Assembly: GCA_034509425.1 (NCBI GenBank)
Contig: JAVTVJ010000820.1
Location: 1 to 64,000, forward strand
Reading direction: 5' to 3'
DNA length: 64,000 nucleotides
DNA from: Eopsaltria australis
Lineage: Eukaryota > Chordata > Aves > Passeriformes > Petroicidae
Part shown: one piece after another, positions 53,653-64,000 of the stretch
Numbering within the stretch: the stretch's first letter is position 1
How the letters are laid out: each line of letters begins with the position of its first letter
Notes under the pieces: generated by a model
The model's input: the letters and a program-made list of their open reading frames with translations, nothing else
Database searches by the model: none
Told to the model about the DNA's origin: nothing
Position numbers and translations under genes: made by a program

Positions 53653-54326
53653 TGTCACGATCCACTCGTTGGAGCAGGGGTTGTGATGGTTCGTTACTTT
53701 GAATCTCAGAGTGCAAAAGAAAACAGGGACAAGTATTTTTGCTTTAACCAAAAGGACTTTATTGAGTGCCAACAACACGCTTATGCGATAGAGGAGAGAG
53801 AGAGAGAGAAGAAAGAGAGAGAGAAAAGGAAAGGAGGGTATAGCTACCACGGCACGACGAGGTCCTCGTTGTCTGGATCCGATGGATTCGTCTCGTCCGT
53901 AGGGAGTACTCGTAGGGGTATTTTTTCAGAGTCTCTTTATAGTCTTTTTGAAAGCGAGGGGCAGGTAACCAAGAGATGAGGCAATCCCTCCAGAGACGAG
54001 GGGCAAGTAGCCAGCACGTGGGGAATAGGGCCCATTGTTTTAGGGTATTGGTGCAGCTGTACAAGACATATAGTTCTTGTGCAGTCCTTTCTGCCCCGGT
54101 AGCCGGGCGGACACAGTTCCCACGGGCGTGTACCAACACGCCTCTGCAGCACAGCTCAGCAGCACAGCTCTGCAGTACACCTGGGCACCTAGCAGGCATC
54201 CCACCAAAATCTGGCTGGACTTCATTGTGCAAAAGTCCTTTTCCCCTCTTAGGGTCTCTGGGTTTTCAGCCTCTGCTTCTGTCGATGGTCGTGAGGCAGG
54301 TAGGGATTTCCATCCAGACTCTTACA
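53653..54326 (-). mobile_element. Solo LTR (family D), reverse strand, 674 bp
   Basis: On the + strand TGTCACG to CTTACA, flanked by GCATG at 53648-53652 and 54327-54331. In its own direction TATAAA 53941-53936 and AATAAA 53763-53758 are in proper order. A GA-rich tract lies at about 53791-53840. The flanks rejoin exactly to the GCATGTGGCTGG seen in other spacers. Confidence 0.8.
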
Positions 54327-54715
54327 GCATGTAGCTGGAGAAGGGACCCTACAGATGTGGGAAAGAACTTTTCTGGGAGTAATGTCTTTGCTGTGGTTTC
54401 TGGAGAGCAGTAAAATACAGCAGAGGGCAAGAGCAGAGGTGAGGTGGATACCCAGCATGGACTGTTGACCTAACGCTGACTGAGGACAAAGGAATAAAGG
54501 CCACAAAACACGCCTGCAGCGCCCAACCCCTATCCAGAATGGGCCAGAAGGACAGATTTGCACGGAAACTCATTTTCATCAGAAGCGAGAAGATTGGCTC
54601 CATTGCAGGGAAATCTTATCTAAAATGAGTGCCCCCAGGAAGTCTGAGGAATGTTCGCAGGATCTTGAACACCATACCAGCTGGATTGATGTGTAAGCCA
54701 GGAGTATTGACATTT

Positions 54716-54930
54716 TACTTTTTTTCTTTTTTCTTTTCCTTTTTCTTTTCTTTTCTTTTCTTTTCTTTTCTTTTCTTTTCTTTTCTTTTCTTTTCTTTTC
54801 TTTTCTTTTCTTTTCTTTTCTTTTCTTTTCTTTTCTCTTTCTCTTCTCTTCTCTTCTCTTCTCTTCTCTTCTCTTCTCTTCTCTTCTCTTCTCTTCTCTT
54901 CTCTTCTCTTCTCTTCTCTTCTCTTTTTTC
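54716..54930 (+). repeat. Compound pentanucleotide pyrimidine tract
   Basis: About 215 bp: (TTTTC)n to about 54838, then (CTCTT)n to about 54925. Almost no purines on the + strand. Confidence 0.95.
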
Positions 54931-56075
54931 CTTCCCCTATTTCCCTGTCAAATGTGCAATTTATTAATAGAATGTGAAATCTTCTGTGGACTCTCTGACT
55001 TTGGTCTTCCCTCTCAACCACCAGCATGGACAAATCTCAGCTGTTCCCACCCCCTTATGAGTGGGACACCACACCCACTCGTCAGCAACACTCCAGCAGA
55101 GCAGGAGCTATTTGGGATGAAAGCCTGCAGAGGCTGGCAGAATTTCTGGGCGTTCTCCCTGAAAATAAAGCAAGAAGTGGAGGGTGGGGGAGGCAGAGGC
55201 TGCATTTCAGTTCTCTGAACACTTCTCTGAAAGGTCAAAGGCAGCACTGTTCAGCTGTGCATTGGCTTCTCACCAGGGCAACCAGTGCCTATGTGGGTCT
55301 CAAGGACATGCCAAAGGGGGGCTGGCTGTGAGAACCTTAATGTGCCCTCAGGATGCACACACGCACAGACTGACAGATATATGCTTAGGAAAACCTCCCT
55401 TGAACCTTGCAATCCGGACATTCATTAAAAAAAACTGTCAAAAAGTCGGCACTCTGTTAAGGTGTTGAGGACAACTGAGAGAGAAGAGAACTCAAGCCCG
55501 CCATGAAGGGACCTGGGCACAGAAATGGTCCTTGTCTTCCCAAAGGACCCACAGAAAATGTACAGAAAGAGGATGAGGTCGATGAGACCAGCACAATTTC
55601 CCTAAATATAGCAAGAAGGAAAAACCCAGTAAGTAGAAGCCCATCTGAGTGAAACAAAGAGTGACTGACAGAGAGAGATGGGGGAGAAGGAGAAAAGGAT
55701 GTTTCCTTTTCCCTCACATGGCAGTCCTTGTGCATGTGTACAGGAAGAATGAGGCTAATGCCCTGAGAATTTTGCCACAAACCAATCCACAGGAATGACA
55801 CAGGTGAACACCACGTGCCTACATGGAATGCCACCAGATCATGAACTGAGAATTCTGCCTGTGCTGACCAGTATTTATGCCGGAAATTCTTGGGGCTCTC
55901 CTCCGAGCCCTAACAGAAGCCTTCAGATAGGAAATATGAATACACTCAGGAGAAGCCAGGAAATGAAAAGGCAGCAGTGCAGGAAACCAGGACACAGCCC
56001 CTACCATTAGCTGGGATGGTGCACATTTGACAGCAGCTGGTCACTAAATTAGTACTTCCACCAAGGTGCCTCTGG

Positions 56076-56164
56076 GTCCGAGGCAGTGCAGGACTGCTAT
56101 AAAAGGCAGCCCAAGTCTCTGCTCTCTCATCCACTTCTCTCACCTCCTTCTCCTCAGGAATCAG
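56076..56164 (+). promoter_or_regulatory. BK13 core promoter and untranslated exon 1
   Basis: The palindrome is degenerate (GTCCGAGGC at 56076-56084, two changes). TATAAAA 56098-56104 and exon 1 (end 56164) are normal. Confidence 0.75.
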
Positions 56165-56496
56165 GTGAGTGCAAAGCCTCTTCTTCTTCTCCTCCTCCTC
56201 CTGCTGCTTCAATTCCAGCCCTTTCCTGGCTGTAGGTCTCAGCTGATAGGGGCTGCCGGCGTGCAGGGCTGGGAGTTGCTTCTGCTGGCAGAGGGCAGGG
56301 GAGAGAAGGTCTTGTGCAGACACAGAGAGGCTGGGACTTGGCTGATGTGGCTCCTGGTCTTTGTGCTGGGAACTGCAATGTGGACCAAGAGGTGCCTTGG
56401 CTGCAGGGTGTTTGGGTGCAGAGCTGATTCTCATTTGTCCCCACTTTCTGCTTCTCTCTTTGCCCTCTGTGCCAGGTGCACCTGTGACCCCAAGCC

Positions 56497-56805
56497 ATGT
56501 CCTGCTGCAAGCCCTGCGACCCTTGCTGCCAGCCCTGCGGCCCCTGCCCACTGGCCAACAGCTGCAATGAGTGCTGTGTCAGGCAGTGCCAGAGCTCCAC
56601 CGTGGCCATTGAGCCGCCTGCTGTGGTGGTGACCCTGCCCGGCCCCATCCTCAGCTCCTTCCCACAGAACACCGTGGTGGGATCCTCCACCTCTGCTGCT
56701 GTTGGCAGCATCCTCAGCTGTGGTGGAGTTCCCATCAACTCTGGGGGCTTTGACCTCTCCTGCATCACCAACTGCTATGGCAGCAGATGTTGTCCCCCCT
56801 GCTAA
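56497..56805 (+). CDS. Feather-type beta-keratin BK13 (MSCCKPCD head, CCPPC tail)
   Basis: 102 residues, 17 Cys. [11 protein letters not shown] head, [29 protein letters not shown], tail [11 protein letters not shown]. Leu before SC is shared only with BK1, and the tail only with BK15. Intron 56165-56475. The poly(A) signal 57088-57093 is set in GTCAATAAAGCTG rather than the usual CTCAATAAAGTTG. Last + strand gene, followed by an LTR and then by inverted genes. Its promoter has a degenerate form of the GCCTGAGGC palindrome. Confidence 0.96.
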   Translation: MSCCKPCDPCCQPCGPCPLANSCNECCVRQCQSSTVAIEPPAVVVTLPGPILSSFPQNTVVGSSTSAAVGSILSCGGVPINSGGFDLSCITNCYGSRCCPPC

Positions 56806-57320
56806 ATCTGCTGGCAATGTGCTCATGAAAGAACGTCCAAGACCTCAGAACATGGTGCTGGAATGAAGACAGATTTTTCAGACATTGGATTTCAGGCTTA
56901 TGATTTTTCTTTCCTTATTCTCTCTTCTCTTCATGCCCTTCCTCTCCTGTCAGCACCACTCAGTTCCAGCCTAGTGGGACCTGTTTACCTCCCTTCCTCT
57001 GCAGACCAGCAGACGGACACCCACACTGCACCTTTGTGGCTGCTCCTGGTGCTCCCTGAGAACCACCTCCTTTTCTTGCTTAAAGTCAATAAAGCTGTTT
57101 TGCATCCAAGCCTTGGCCTCCGATTCTCTTTCCATCTGTGTCAACTTTTCCAGTGATCTCCGGGTGAAAGGTGGGGGAAGCAGAGGGTGGGACTCCCTAC
57201 AGTGGATTTTACTTTGTGCCTTTTCTCTTGCACCAGACAAACACATCCCTCACTACTCTTGTGCAGCTACCAGTGGGAAGAAGATGGTTCCCAAACCTGA
57301 CAGAAAAGGGGGGTGTGAAG

Positions 57321-57838
57321 TGGGAGGGGAGGATATTTGGGTTTTGCTAGTTTCTTTTATATATTCTCTGTATTCTTTGCACATATATTTGTAGCTCTGT
57401 AGCCTATTGTATTAGTGACTAGTTTTCTCAGTGCTTTTCTTCGGCCTTTCCTTACAGGAGGACAAAACAAATTCCAAAGCTCCAAGCCCCAGGGCGTACA
57501 AGACCCCAGTGCTTTCTTGCTTCTTCTAAGGTTGAGAACAACTCTTTGAGATACATTTTCATGGACAAAGTACAGCTAGTACTTTTTTTTCTGAGGACCC
57601 CAGAAAAGGGGCATGACCTGGGGGAAAACTGCATCACCACTTGTCCTCATAATTGGTGCTTTTTATCAATTATGTTAATTTCCTAAAACCTTTAAAGATG
57701 TTCTCGTCCCTGTGGGGGTAGGCTTCTGTGGACATCGTTCCATAATTGCCCCTGAAGGCTTTCAAATAAAGATCCATTCTTATATTACCTCCATACTAAA
57801 ATAATCTCGAGTTTTATTTCCAGGTTGGGAAAAAGGCA
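57321..57838 (+). mobile_element. Solo LTR (family B), copy 2
   Basis: Partner of 3243-3766, same orientation; AATAAA 57765-57770, end GGCA. Lies exactly where the array changes strand. Confidence 0.65.
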
Positions 57839-57857
57839 ACGCCAGCTGCCATATTGT

Positions 57858-58066
57858 TTTGACTCAAACACTTGGGATTGAAGGGAACATAAATAACATT
57901 TACTTAATTTACAGCTCCAAATCCACCACAGAAAACAGACATTGACAGCATCCACCAAACAAGGGGGCTCAAAGTCCTGAGCAACCTTGCCTTGAACACT
58001 TCCAGGAATGAGAAGAAACTTCTCTGGGCAACTTCTTCCAATGTCCCATCACCCTCACTGTTAGGG
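57858..58066 (-). mobile_element. CR1 LINE 3'-end fragment after BK14
   Basis: Reverse complement of the fragment behind the + strand MSCPEK genes (GCCTTGAACACTTCCAGG, CCCATCACCCTCACTG). It turned over with the gene. Confidence 0.7.
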
Positions 58067-58517
58067 ATGTCTTTGTTAGCTCCAAAGGAAAGGGAAAAAG
58101 GAAAATCCATAGCAGTGAGTCCCACTTTCTACAATTCTCCCAAGGACACTGGACGAGATCTCAGAGAAAGAAGGAGAAATCAGAGGCCCAGGATTGAATG
58201 CAAAACAACTTTATTGAGTCTAAAGAAGATAAGGAGGTGGTTCTCAGAGCAAGCACCAGGAGCAGCCACCAAGAGGCAGCAGGAGTATCCATCCACCTGG
58301 CCTGCAGATAGCAAGAGGGAATGGGGGGAGCAAAGGTCCCACAAAGGTGGCATTAGGTGCCGTAGACAGAAAAGGAAGTGAAGAGAGTGGAGAGAGGAGA
58401 AGCAGGAACTAATAGCCAAACGGTCGATATTCAATGTCCTAAAAATATGTCCTCAATCCAACACCATGTTCTGAGGTCTGGGAGGTTCTTCCCCAAGGAT
58501 GCTTGGCGGCAGCATCT

Positions 58518-58847
58518 TTAGCAGGGACGACAGCATCTGCAGCCACCAGAGCAGTTGGTGATGCAGGAGATGTCAAAGCCCCCAGAGCTGATGGGCACTC
58601 CATCGCTGCTGAGGATGCTGCCAACAGCAGCAGAGGTGGAGGATCCCACCACGGTGTTCTGTGGGAAGGAGCTGAGGATGGGGCCGGGCAGGGTCACCAG
58701 CACAGCAGGCGGCTCAATGACGACGGTGGAGCTCTGGCACTGCCTGACACAGCACTCATTGCAGCTGTTGGCCAGCGGGCAGGGGCCGCAGGGCTGGCAG
58801 CAAGGGTTGCAGGGCTGGCACTGCTGGCACTTCTCAGGGCACGACAT
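58518..58847 (-). CDS. Feather-type beta-keratin BK14 (MSCPEK head, NCSGG tail)
   Basis: 109 residues, 18 Cys. Same head and core as BK4 but a different tail: [15 protein letters not shown] then [12 protein letters not shown], adding three cysteines and removing the Tyr and Glu. Protein identical to BK16. Reverse-strand exon 1 ends at 59238, intron 59237-58869, exon 2 from 58868, AATAAA at 58215-58210. Converges tail-to-tail with BK13. The AP-1 type site kept in the four + strand MSCPEK promoters is mutated here. Confidence 0.96.
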   Translation of the reverse strand: MSCPEKCQQCQPCNPCCQPCGPCPLANSCNECCVRQCQSSTVVIEPPAVLVTLPGPILSSFPQNTVVGSSTSAAVGSILSSDGVPISSGGFDISCITNCSGGCRCCRPC

Positions 58848-59237
58848 GTCTCGAGCCTGGCGCTGCACCTGGCACAGAGGGCAGGGAGGAAGCAGAGCAC
58901 ACGCACAGCTGAGACACAGCCCGCAAGGCACCCCCAGCAACACAAGGTCCCTGCTGCCTGTGCAGCTCCAGGCTGTGCAGGCACAAACTGGGCATCCTTT
59001 GCCTGAGCCCAGCACTGTTCTTCAGAGCTCAGCCAGGCCCAGCCTTGCTCCTGCCTAATCTGGATGAAAAGAAGCACCTCAGGCCTGCCTCAGCCTCTGG
59101 CCAGAACACACGGTCTCCCCTCTGCTTACACCACCACCCTTGGAGACCACTCCCACAAGATCCAGGACGAGGTCCAAGAGCTGGAAAGCTCCATTTTAAC
59201 GTGGAGAGTGTTGAGGAGAAAGGGGCTTCCAACTCAC

Positions 59238-59327
59238 CTGGTTCCCAAGGAGAAGGAGGTGACAGAAGTGATTGAGAGAGCCACCATTTAGGCTGCCTTT
59301 TATCCTGGCCCCACAGTGCCTCAGGGC
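59238..59327 (-). promoter_or_regulatory. BK14 core promoter and untranslated exon 1
   Basis: On the reverse strand: GCCCTGAGGC 59327-59318, GATAAAAG 59304-59297, exon 1 end at 59238 before GTGAGT. The AP-1 type site of the other MSCPEK genes is changed to AACTCGT around 59405. Confidence 0.75.
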
Positions 59328-60981
59328 TCAGAGTCCATGCTGCATAAGTGATAAATTTCCTGCATCATCCCAATGAACGGAAAGATCTCTGGGAATGTTA
59401 TGCCACGAGTTGCTGTGTCCCTGTACAATGACTTTGCATTTACTGCCTTACATCATTCCCATTCCCTCACGGGCACTTCTTCTGAATGCTGGTATGAGAG
59501 ATTCCAGGTGTCCTGGGGGCAAGGATGTGTCAGTGTGGACATAAGACATAAACTAAGTGCACAATAGATCCAAAAGATGGCAGGTGATTCTAGCCTGGGG
59601 CACTCTGCTGGAGATTTATAATGCTGCCAGATTTTTCTAATCCCTGCTCCCAGCCTTCCTGCCTTTGACTCATCACCCAACAGCACCCATATGTCACTTG
59701 TCCTCTTAATGAAACCTCTTTGCACTTCATCTCAGCCTGCATAATCCATGAGACTCCTGTAGCACTGCTGCCTGAGCACCTGTCCTGCGTGGAGTGCCCA
59801 GAATCTGCTCTGGCTGGGAGCCCCCCTGCATCTCCTGACTCACATCCCTTCCTATGGCCTCTGCCCCATGTGCTCCCCTGCAATAATGTGCATGGCAGTG
59901 TGGCTGTGCCCCAGTGTGTGCCAGTATCTGCACATGCCTGTGCCTGTGCACTCGTGGGAACACCCCCTGAGAGCCTCTGGCCTGCACGGGGATGGTTGTG
60001 CCCAGGGCACAGCACTTGTGTGCAACCCCCCTGGCCGTGTGCCTGTGCCCATCTGCTGGGCTCTGTGCGTCTGGGTTCATCTCTGTGCACTCCTGGGCAG
60101 GCTGGCAATGTGTCAGTGCCCCTGGGTGTGTGTGCACAGCTGGGCCTGAGCTGACGGCTCAGCCCAGCCATTCCAAGCCCCGTAGGGACTTCCCTGCCCA
60201 GCAGTGCCAGCCGCTCACACACACTCAGCCTCCATTATCCGTGGGGACCTGGAGAGGGCCACAGCACTCAGATCACACTGAGGACAATCCCAAACCTGGA
60301 ACATCCCTTTGCTGTAGCCTTCAGGCAGCCTTGGAACACTGAGCTGTTTCCCAGGGTCCTTGCTCCTGCCTCATGGAGAATCTCTGAGCTTACAGGGTTC
60401 TGGTGGCTCTCAAGAGATGCGGGAGTCCTGTGGCCTCACTGGCCCTTGTCCTGAGCCACGAGCTTTGGGAAAATGATGCTATCAAAGAGAATGAGGCACG
60501 TGGAGGAAAGCGTTTGACCGTGTCTGGGAGGCGAAGGCCGGAAGGTGGAGGAGTTGGTCCTCTCCCACACCCAGTAGGTGAAACAGTGGCAGCATTTGAC
60601 ACAGTGGGAGGACGGTTTTGGGTCTGTCCTTGATGTTGGTTGAACCTTTGGAATTTTTAAAACCCCTCCTAGCTGCTTAGAAGCTGGGCAGGAGACCTAA
60701 TGTGTTGGAGGTGTATGAATAACGGAGCCTGTGGTCTCTACCCAGGCATTGCTAATTTCAGTTCCCACACCTGTGACCTTTTGCCATCACCTTCTCCTGG
60801 TGGTCATTTTTTTGGGGAAGCCAGGAATGTGTTTGTGAGCTCCATTAGAAAAGGCACAAAGTAAAATTCACTGCTGACAGTCATGTCCTCTGCTTCGTCC
60901 ACTTTTGGCCTGAGCTCACTAGAAAAACTCCCACAGAAGGAAGGAAAGAGCACAGGGCCAGGTTTGGATGCAAAAACCAAC
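59328..60981 (-). other. BK14-BK15 spacer
   Basis: MSCPEK upstream region with CAC-rich block, then (reading leftwards in gene direction) a continuous spacer lacking the ERV insert. It represents the empty site. No gene. Confidence 0.6.
59856..60222 (-). repeat. CAC-rich upstream block, BK14
   Basis: Same block, inverted with its gene, about 1.4 kb before the BK14 ATG. Confidence 0.65.
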
Positions 60982-61267
60982 TTTATTGAGTCTAAGGAAG
61001 GAAAGGAGATGACTGAAAGAGGATACCTGGAGCAGCCACTGGGTGCAGTGGGACTGTCCATTTGCCTGGCCTGCAGAGGGACAGAGGAAGGCCAGCAGGT
61101 GCCACTAGGCTGGCACTGAGTGGTGCTGACAGGAAAGCAAGGGAAGAGAGCAGAAGAACACAAGTGTAAAGCAAGGGCACAAATCCGTTGTTCCAAAGAT
61201 CCATCTTCAGTGCAGCTCCACATTCTGAGGTGGTGGAGGTTCCTGCCCAAGGATGTTGCCAGCAGAT

Positions 61268-61576
61268 TTAGCAGGGGGGACAACATCTGCTGCCATAGCA
61301 GTTGGTGATGCAGGAGATGTCAAAGCCCCCAGAGTTGATGGGCACTCCACCACAGCTGAGGATGCTGCCAACAGCAGCGGAGGTGGAGGATCCCACCACG
61401 GTGTTCTGTGGGAAGGAGCTGAGGATGGGGCCAGGCAGGGTCACCAGCACGGGCGAGGGCTGGATGGCCACGTGGGAGCTCTGGCACTGCCTGACACAGC
61501 ACTCATTGCAGCTGTTGGCCAGCGGGCAGGGGCCGCAGGGCTGGCAGCAAGGGTTGCAGGGTGGGCAGCAGGACAT
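61268..61576 (-). CDS. Feather-type beta-keratin BK15 (MSCCPPCN head)
   Basis: 102 residues, 17 Cys. Head [26 protein letters not shown] as in BK8; second half [15 protein letters not shown] with tail [11 protein letters not shown] as in BK13. Exon 1 ends at 61915, intron 61914-61598, AATAAA at 60987-60982. Likely donor-type sequence for the 5' half and intron of BK8. Its downstream spacer lacks the ERV insert found after BK3, BK6 and BK9, and so shows the pre-insertion arrangement. Confidence 0.96.
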   Translation of the reverse strand: MSCCPPCNPCCQPCGPCPLANSCNECCVRQCQSSHVAIQPSPVLVTLPGPILSSFPQNTVVGSSTSAAVGSILSCGGVPINSGGFDISCITNCYGSRCCPPC

Positions 61577-61914
61577 GGCTTGGGGTCACAGGTGCACCTG
61601 GCACAGAGGGCAGAGAGAGAAGCAGGAAGTCAGGACACATGAGAAGCAGCTCTGCACCCAAACACCCTTACAGACAAGGCACCTCTTGGTCCACATTGCA
61701 GTGCCCAGCTCCAAGCCCAGGAGCCTCCTCAGTCCTGCCAAGGACCAAGTCTCAGCCTCTCTGTGTCTGCACAAGACGTTCTGTCCCCTGCCCTCTGCCA
61801 GCAGAAGCAACTCCCAGCCTTGGGCTCCACAGCCCCTCACTGAGACCAACAGCCAGGAAAGGGCTGGTCTTGAAGCAGCAGGAGGAGGAGAACAAGAAGA
61901 GGCTTTGCACTCAC

Positions 61915-62001
61915 CTGATTCCTGAGGAGAAGGAGGTGAGAGAACTGGATGAGGGGAGAGACTTGGGCTGCCTTTTATAGCAGTCCTGCCCTGCCTCAGG
62001 C
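61915..62001 (-). promoter_or_regulatory. BK15 core promoter and untranslated exon 1
   Basis: On the reverse strand: GCCTGAGGC 62001-61993, TATAAAA 61979-61973, exon 1 end at 61915. Exon 1 is two bases shorter than in the + strand MSCC genes. Confidence 0.8.
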
Positions 62002-63005
62002 CCAGAGGCACCCTTGTGGAAGTACTAATTTAGTGACCAGCTGCTGTCAAATGTGCACCATCCCAGCTAATGGTAGGGGCTGTGTCCTGGTTTCCTGCAC
62101 TGCGGCCTCTATTTCCTGCCTTCTGCCGGGTGCGTTCCTATCTGAAGACTTCTGTAAGTGCCAGGATGAAAGGTCCAAGAATTTCCAGGACAGAAACACG
62201 TCACAGTAGGCAAAATGCTCTGGACATGGTCGGGTGGCATTCCATGCAGGCACATGACATGAAGCTGTGTCATTCCTGTGGGTTTGTTTGTGGCAAATCT
62301 CACGGCATCACTCTCATTCTTCCTCTATACCTGCCCATCTCTCCGTCCCTATGCGTGCACAAGTACACTGAGAAAAACCAAATAAATTTCACAGCCTGCT
62401 TCCCTCAGGAAGTGATGGTTTCCCACTTTCTAGGAAGCAGGTCATCCTCATGTGTCCTGCTTGCTCACAAAGGCCAACTTTGTAAATGAGGCTGCAGGAA
62501 TGGGCTCTGTGACAAGAGTCCAGTGTCTCCTGCCATGTCTGACTGAGTCAGCTCCAAAGGTGTCCAAAGGGAACTCAGCTCTGCCCAGCACTGACTGAGC
62601 ACATTTGTCACATTGCTGATGCCTCTGTGAAAGTGTATTTCATTTAAAAATGCTTTGGGCTGGAAGGGGACTTAAAGACCATTTCTTTCTCTTCCTTCTG
62701 CCTGCAAGAGACGGGCACTGATGCCCCCCACTAAACTGGATTGCTCAAAGATGTGCCCACCCGTGCCTTGCACAGTTCCAGTGCTGAGGAATCCAAAACT
62801 CTTCTGGACAAGTTATTACAGTGCCTCACCACAATTACACCGAGGTAAATCTTTGTCAGCTTCATCAAAATAATGGGGACAAGGAAAATTGCAGTGCAGG
62901 GATTACAACGCTGTTCTTTCTCCACCCTTTCCCAGTTATTTAACTGGAAGAGTTGTCACAGAAAGAAGGAGAAAACAGAGGCCCATGTTTAAATGCAAAA
63001 CCAAG
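62002..63005 (-). other. BK15-BK16 spacer
   Basis: Contains the upstream block of BK15 (to about 62300), spacer sequence matching inverted 9560-9700 near 62510-62640, and a CR1 fragment. No gene. Confidence 0.6.
62640..62862 (-). mobile_element. CR1 LINE 3'-end fragment after BK16
   Basis: Recognised by TTTGGGCTGGAAGGGGACTT near the 3' end, GATTGCTCAAAG and CAGTGCCTCACCACAATTAC. More diverged than, and different in detail from, the fragments behind the other genes. Confidence 0.7.
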
Positions 63006-63291
63006 TTTATTGAGACAAAAGAAGAAAAGAAGGAGGCTCACAGAGAGCACCAGGAGCAGCCACTAAGATGAAGCAGGGATGTCTGTCTGCCTGGCCTCTA
63101 GAGGACAGGATGCCAGCAGGTCCCACAAGTAGTGGTGATGGGAAAGGCAGTGAAGAGAAAAAAGAGAGGAGAAAAAGAAGGAAACAATAGTCTGAAGCTC
63201 AAATATCACTGTCTTAAAAATGCGTCTTCATTGCAGCACCATGTTCTGAGGTCTTGGAGGTTCTTGCCAAGGGAATTTGCCAGCAGCATCT

Positions 63292-63621
63292 TTAGCAGGG
63301 ACGACAGCATCTGCAGCCACCAGAGCAGTTGGTGATGCAGGAGATGTCAAAGCCCCCAGAGCTGATGGGCACTCCATCGCTGCTGAGGATGCTGCCAACA
63401 GCAGCAGAGGTGGAGGATCCCACCACGGTGTTCTGTGGGAAGGAGCTGAGGATGGGGCCGGGCAGGGTCACCAGCACAGCAGGCGGCTCAATGACGACGG
63501 TGGAGCTCTGGCACTGCCTGACGCAGCACTCATTGCAGCTGTTGGCCAGCGGGCAGGGGCCGCAGGGCTGGCAGCAAGGGTTGCAGGGCTGGCACTGCTG
63601 GCACTTCTCAGGGCACGACAT
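63292..63621 (-). CDS. Feather-type beta-keratin BK16 (MSCPEK head, NCSGG tail)
   Basis: 109 residues, 18 Cys, protein identical to BK14. The CDS is complete in exon 2 (begins 63642), with AATAAA at 63011-63006. The intron runs from 63643 to the window edge. By comparison with BK14, its donor, exon 1 and promoter start about a dozen bases beyond position 64000 and are not seen. The 3' flank differs from BK14 and carries an independent CR1 fragment. Confidence 0.95.
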   Translation of the reverse strand: MSCPEKCQQCQPCNPCCQPCGPCPLANSCNECCVRQCQSSTVVIEPPAVLVTLPGPILSSFPQNTVVGSSTSAAVGSILSSDGVPISSGGFDISCITNCSGGCRCCRPC

Positions 63622-64000
63622 GTCTCGAGCCTGGCGCTGCACCTGGCACAGAGGGCAGGGAGGAAGCAGAGCACACGCACAGCTGAGACACAGCCCGCAA
63701 GGCACTCCCAGCAACACAAGGCCCCTGCTGCCTGTGCAGCTCCAGGCTGTGCAGGCACAAACTGGGCATCCTTTGCCTGAGCCCAGCACTGTCCTTCAGA
63801 GCTCAGCCAGGCCCAGCCTTGCTCCTGCCTAACCTGGATGAAAAGAAGCACCTCAGGCCAGCCTCAGCCTCTGGCCAGAACACACGGTCTCCCCTCTGCT
63901 CACATCACCACCCTTGGAGACCACTCCCACAAGAACCAGGAGCAGGTCCAAGAGCTGGAAAGCTCCATTTTAACGTGGAGAGTGTTGAGGAGAAAGGGGC

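Larger units (their letters stand above)
52956..56075 (+). other. BK12-BK13 spacer
   Basis: Standard spacer to about 53630, then a reverse LTR, the remaining spacer to about 54440, unassigned sequence, a pyrimidine repeat, and the BK1-like upstream module from about 55100. No gene. Confidence 0.6.

Noticed and set aside
54620..55033. Lys/Glu/Arg-rich 137-codon reverse frame
   Set aside because: It is a translation of the pentanucleotide pyrimidine tract.

Overview
This is bird genomic DNA. The window is a multigene cluster of feather-type beta-keratins (corneous beta-proteins), which only birds carry in this form. CR1 LINE fragments and several endogenous-retrovirus LTRs of avian type support this. 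A songbird is plausible but cannot be proved from the window alone. I find 16 intact beta-keratin genes: 13 on the + strand (BK1-BK13, ATGs at 4836, 8101, 11815, 16774, 20293, 25386, 30351, 33879, 38975, 43938, 47456, 51981, 56497) and 3 on the - strand (BK14-BK16, ATGs at 58847, 61576, 63621). There is also the 3' remnant of a 17th at the left edge. Each complete gene has the same plan: a GCCTGAGGC palindrome, a TATA-type box about 22 bp later, a short untranslated exon 1, a 305-372 bp GT..AG intron, and a second exon holding the whole 101-109 codon CDS, followed by AATAAA.

Layout. 1-3800: old CR1 piece, decayed keratin 3'UTR split by a solo LTR, and a second LTR. 4.4-8.7 kb: BK1 and BK2. 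10.0-49.1 kb: three tandem copies of a unit of about 13.58 kb, each carrying an MSCC-type gene, an ERV-derived insert, an MSCPEK-type gene and another MSCC-type gene. Copies 1 and 2 also carry a 1,619-bp solo LTR that copy 3 lacks. 49-57 kb: BK12 and BK13, with spacers hit by two further LTRs and a long pentanucleotide tract. At 57-58 kb the array inverts tail-to-tail, and BK14-BK16 run leftwards to the window end, where BK16 loses its exon 1 and promoter.

The proteins share an almost invariant beta-sheet core ([17 protein letters not shown]). They differ in cysteine-rich heads ([24 protein letters not shown]) and in tails ([21 protein letters not shown]). Heads, cores, introns and tails are combined in different ways, which points to gene conversion. 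The products would co-polymerise and be disulphide cross-linked in cornifying feather or other epidermal appendage cells.

The most unusual item is inside the ERV-derived insert (three copies). Between its own TATA-like and poly(A) signals it has a 48-codon ATG frame resembling the N-terminus of GCK-IV kinases (MAP4K4/MINK1/TNIK) up to the glycine loop. A second notable item is a 38-bp tandem array of CTCF-like motifs inside an LTR between BK11 and BK12.
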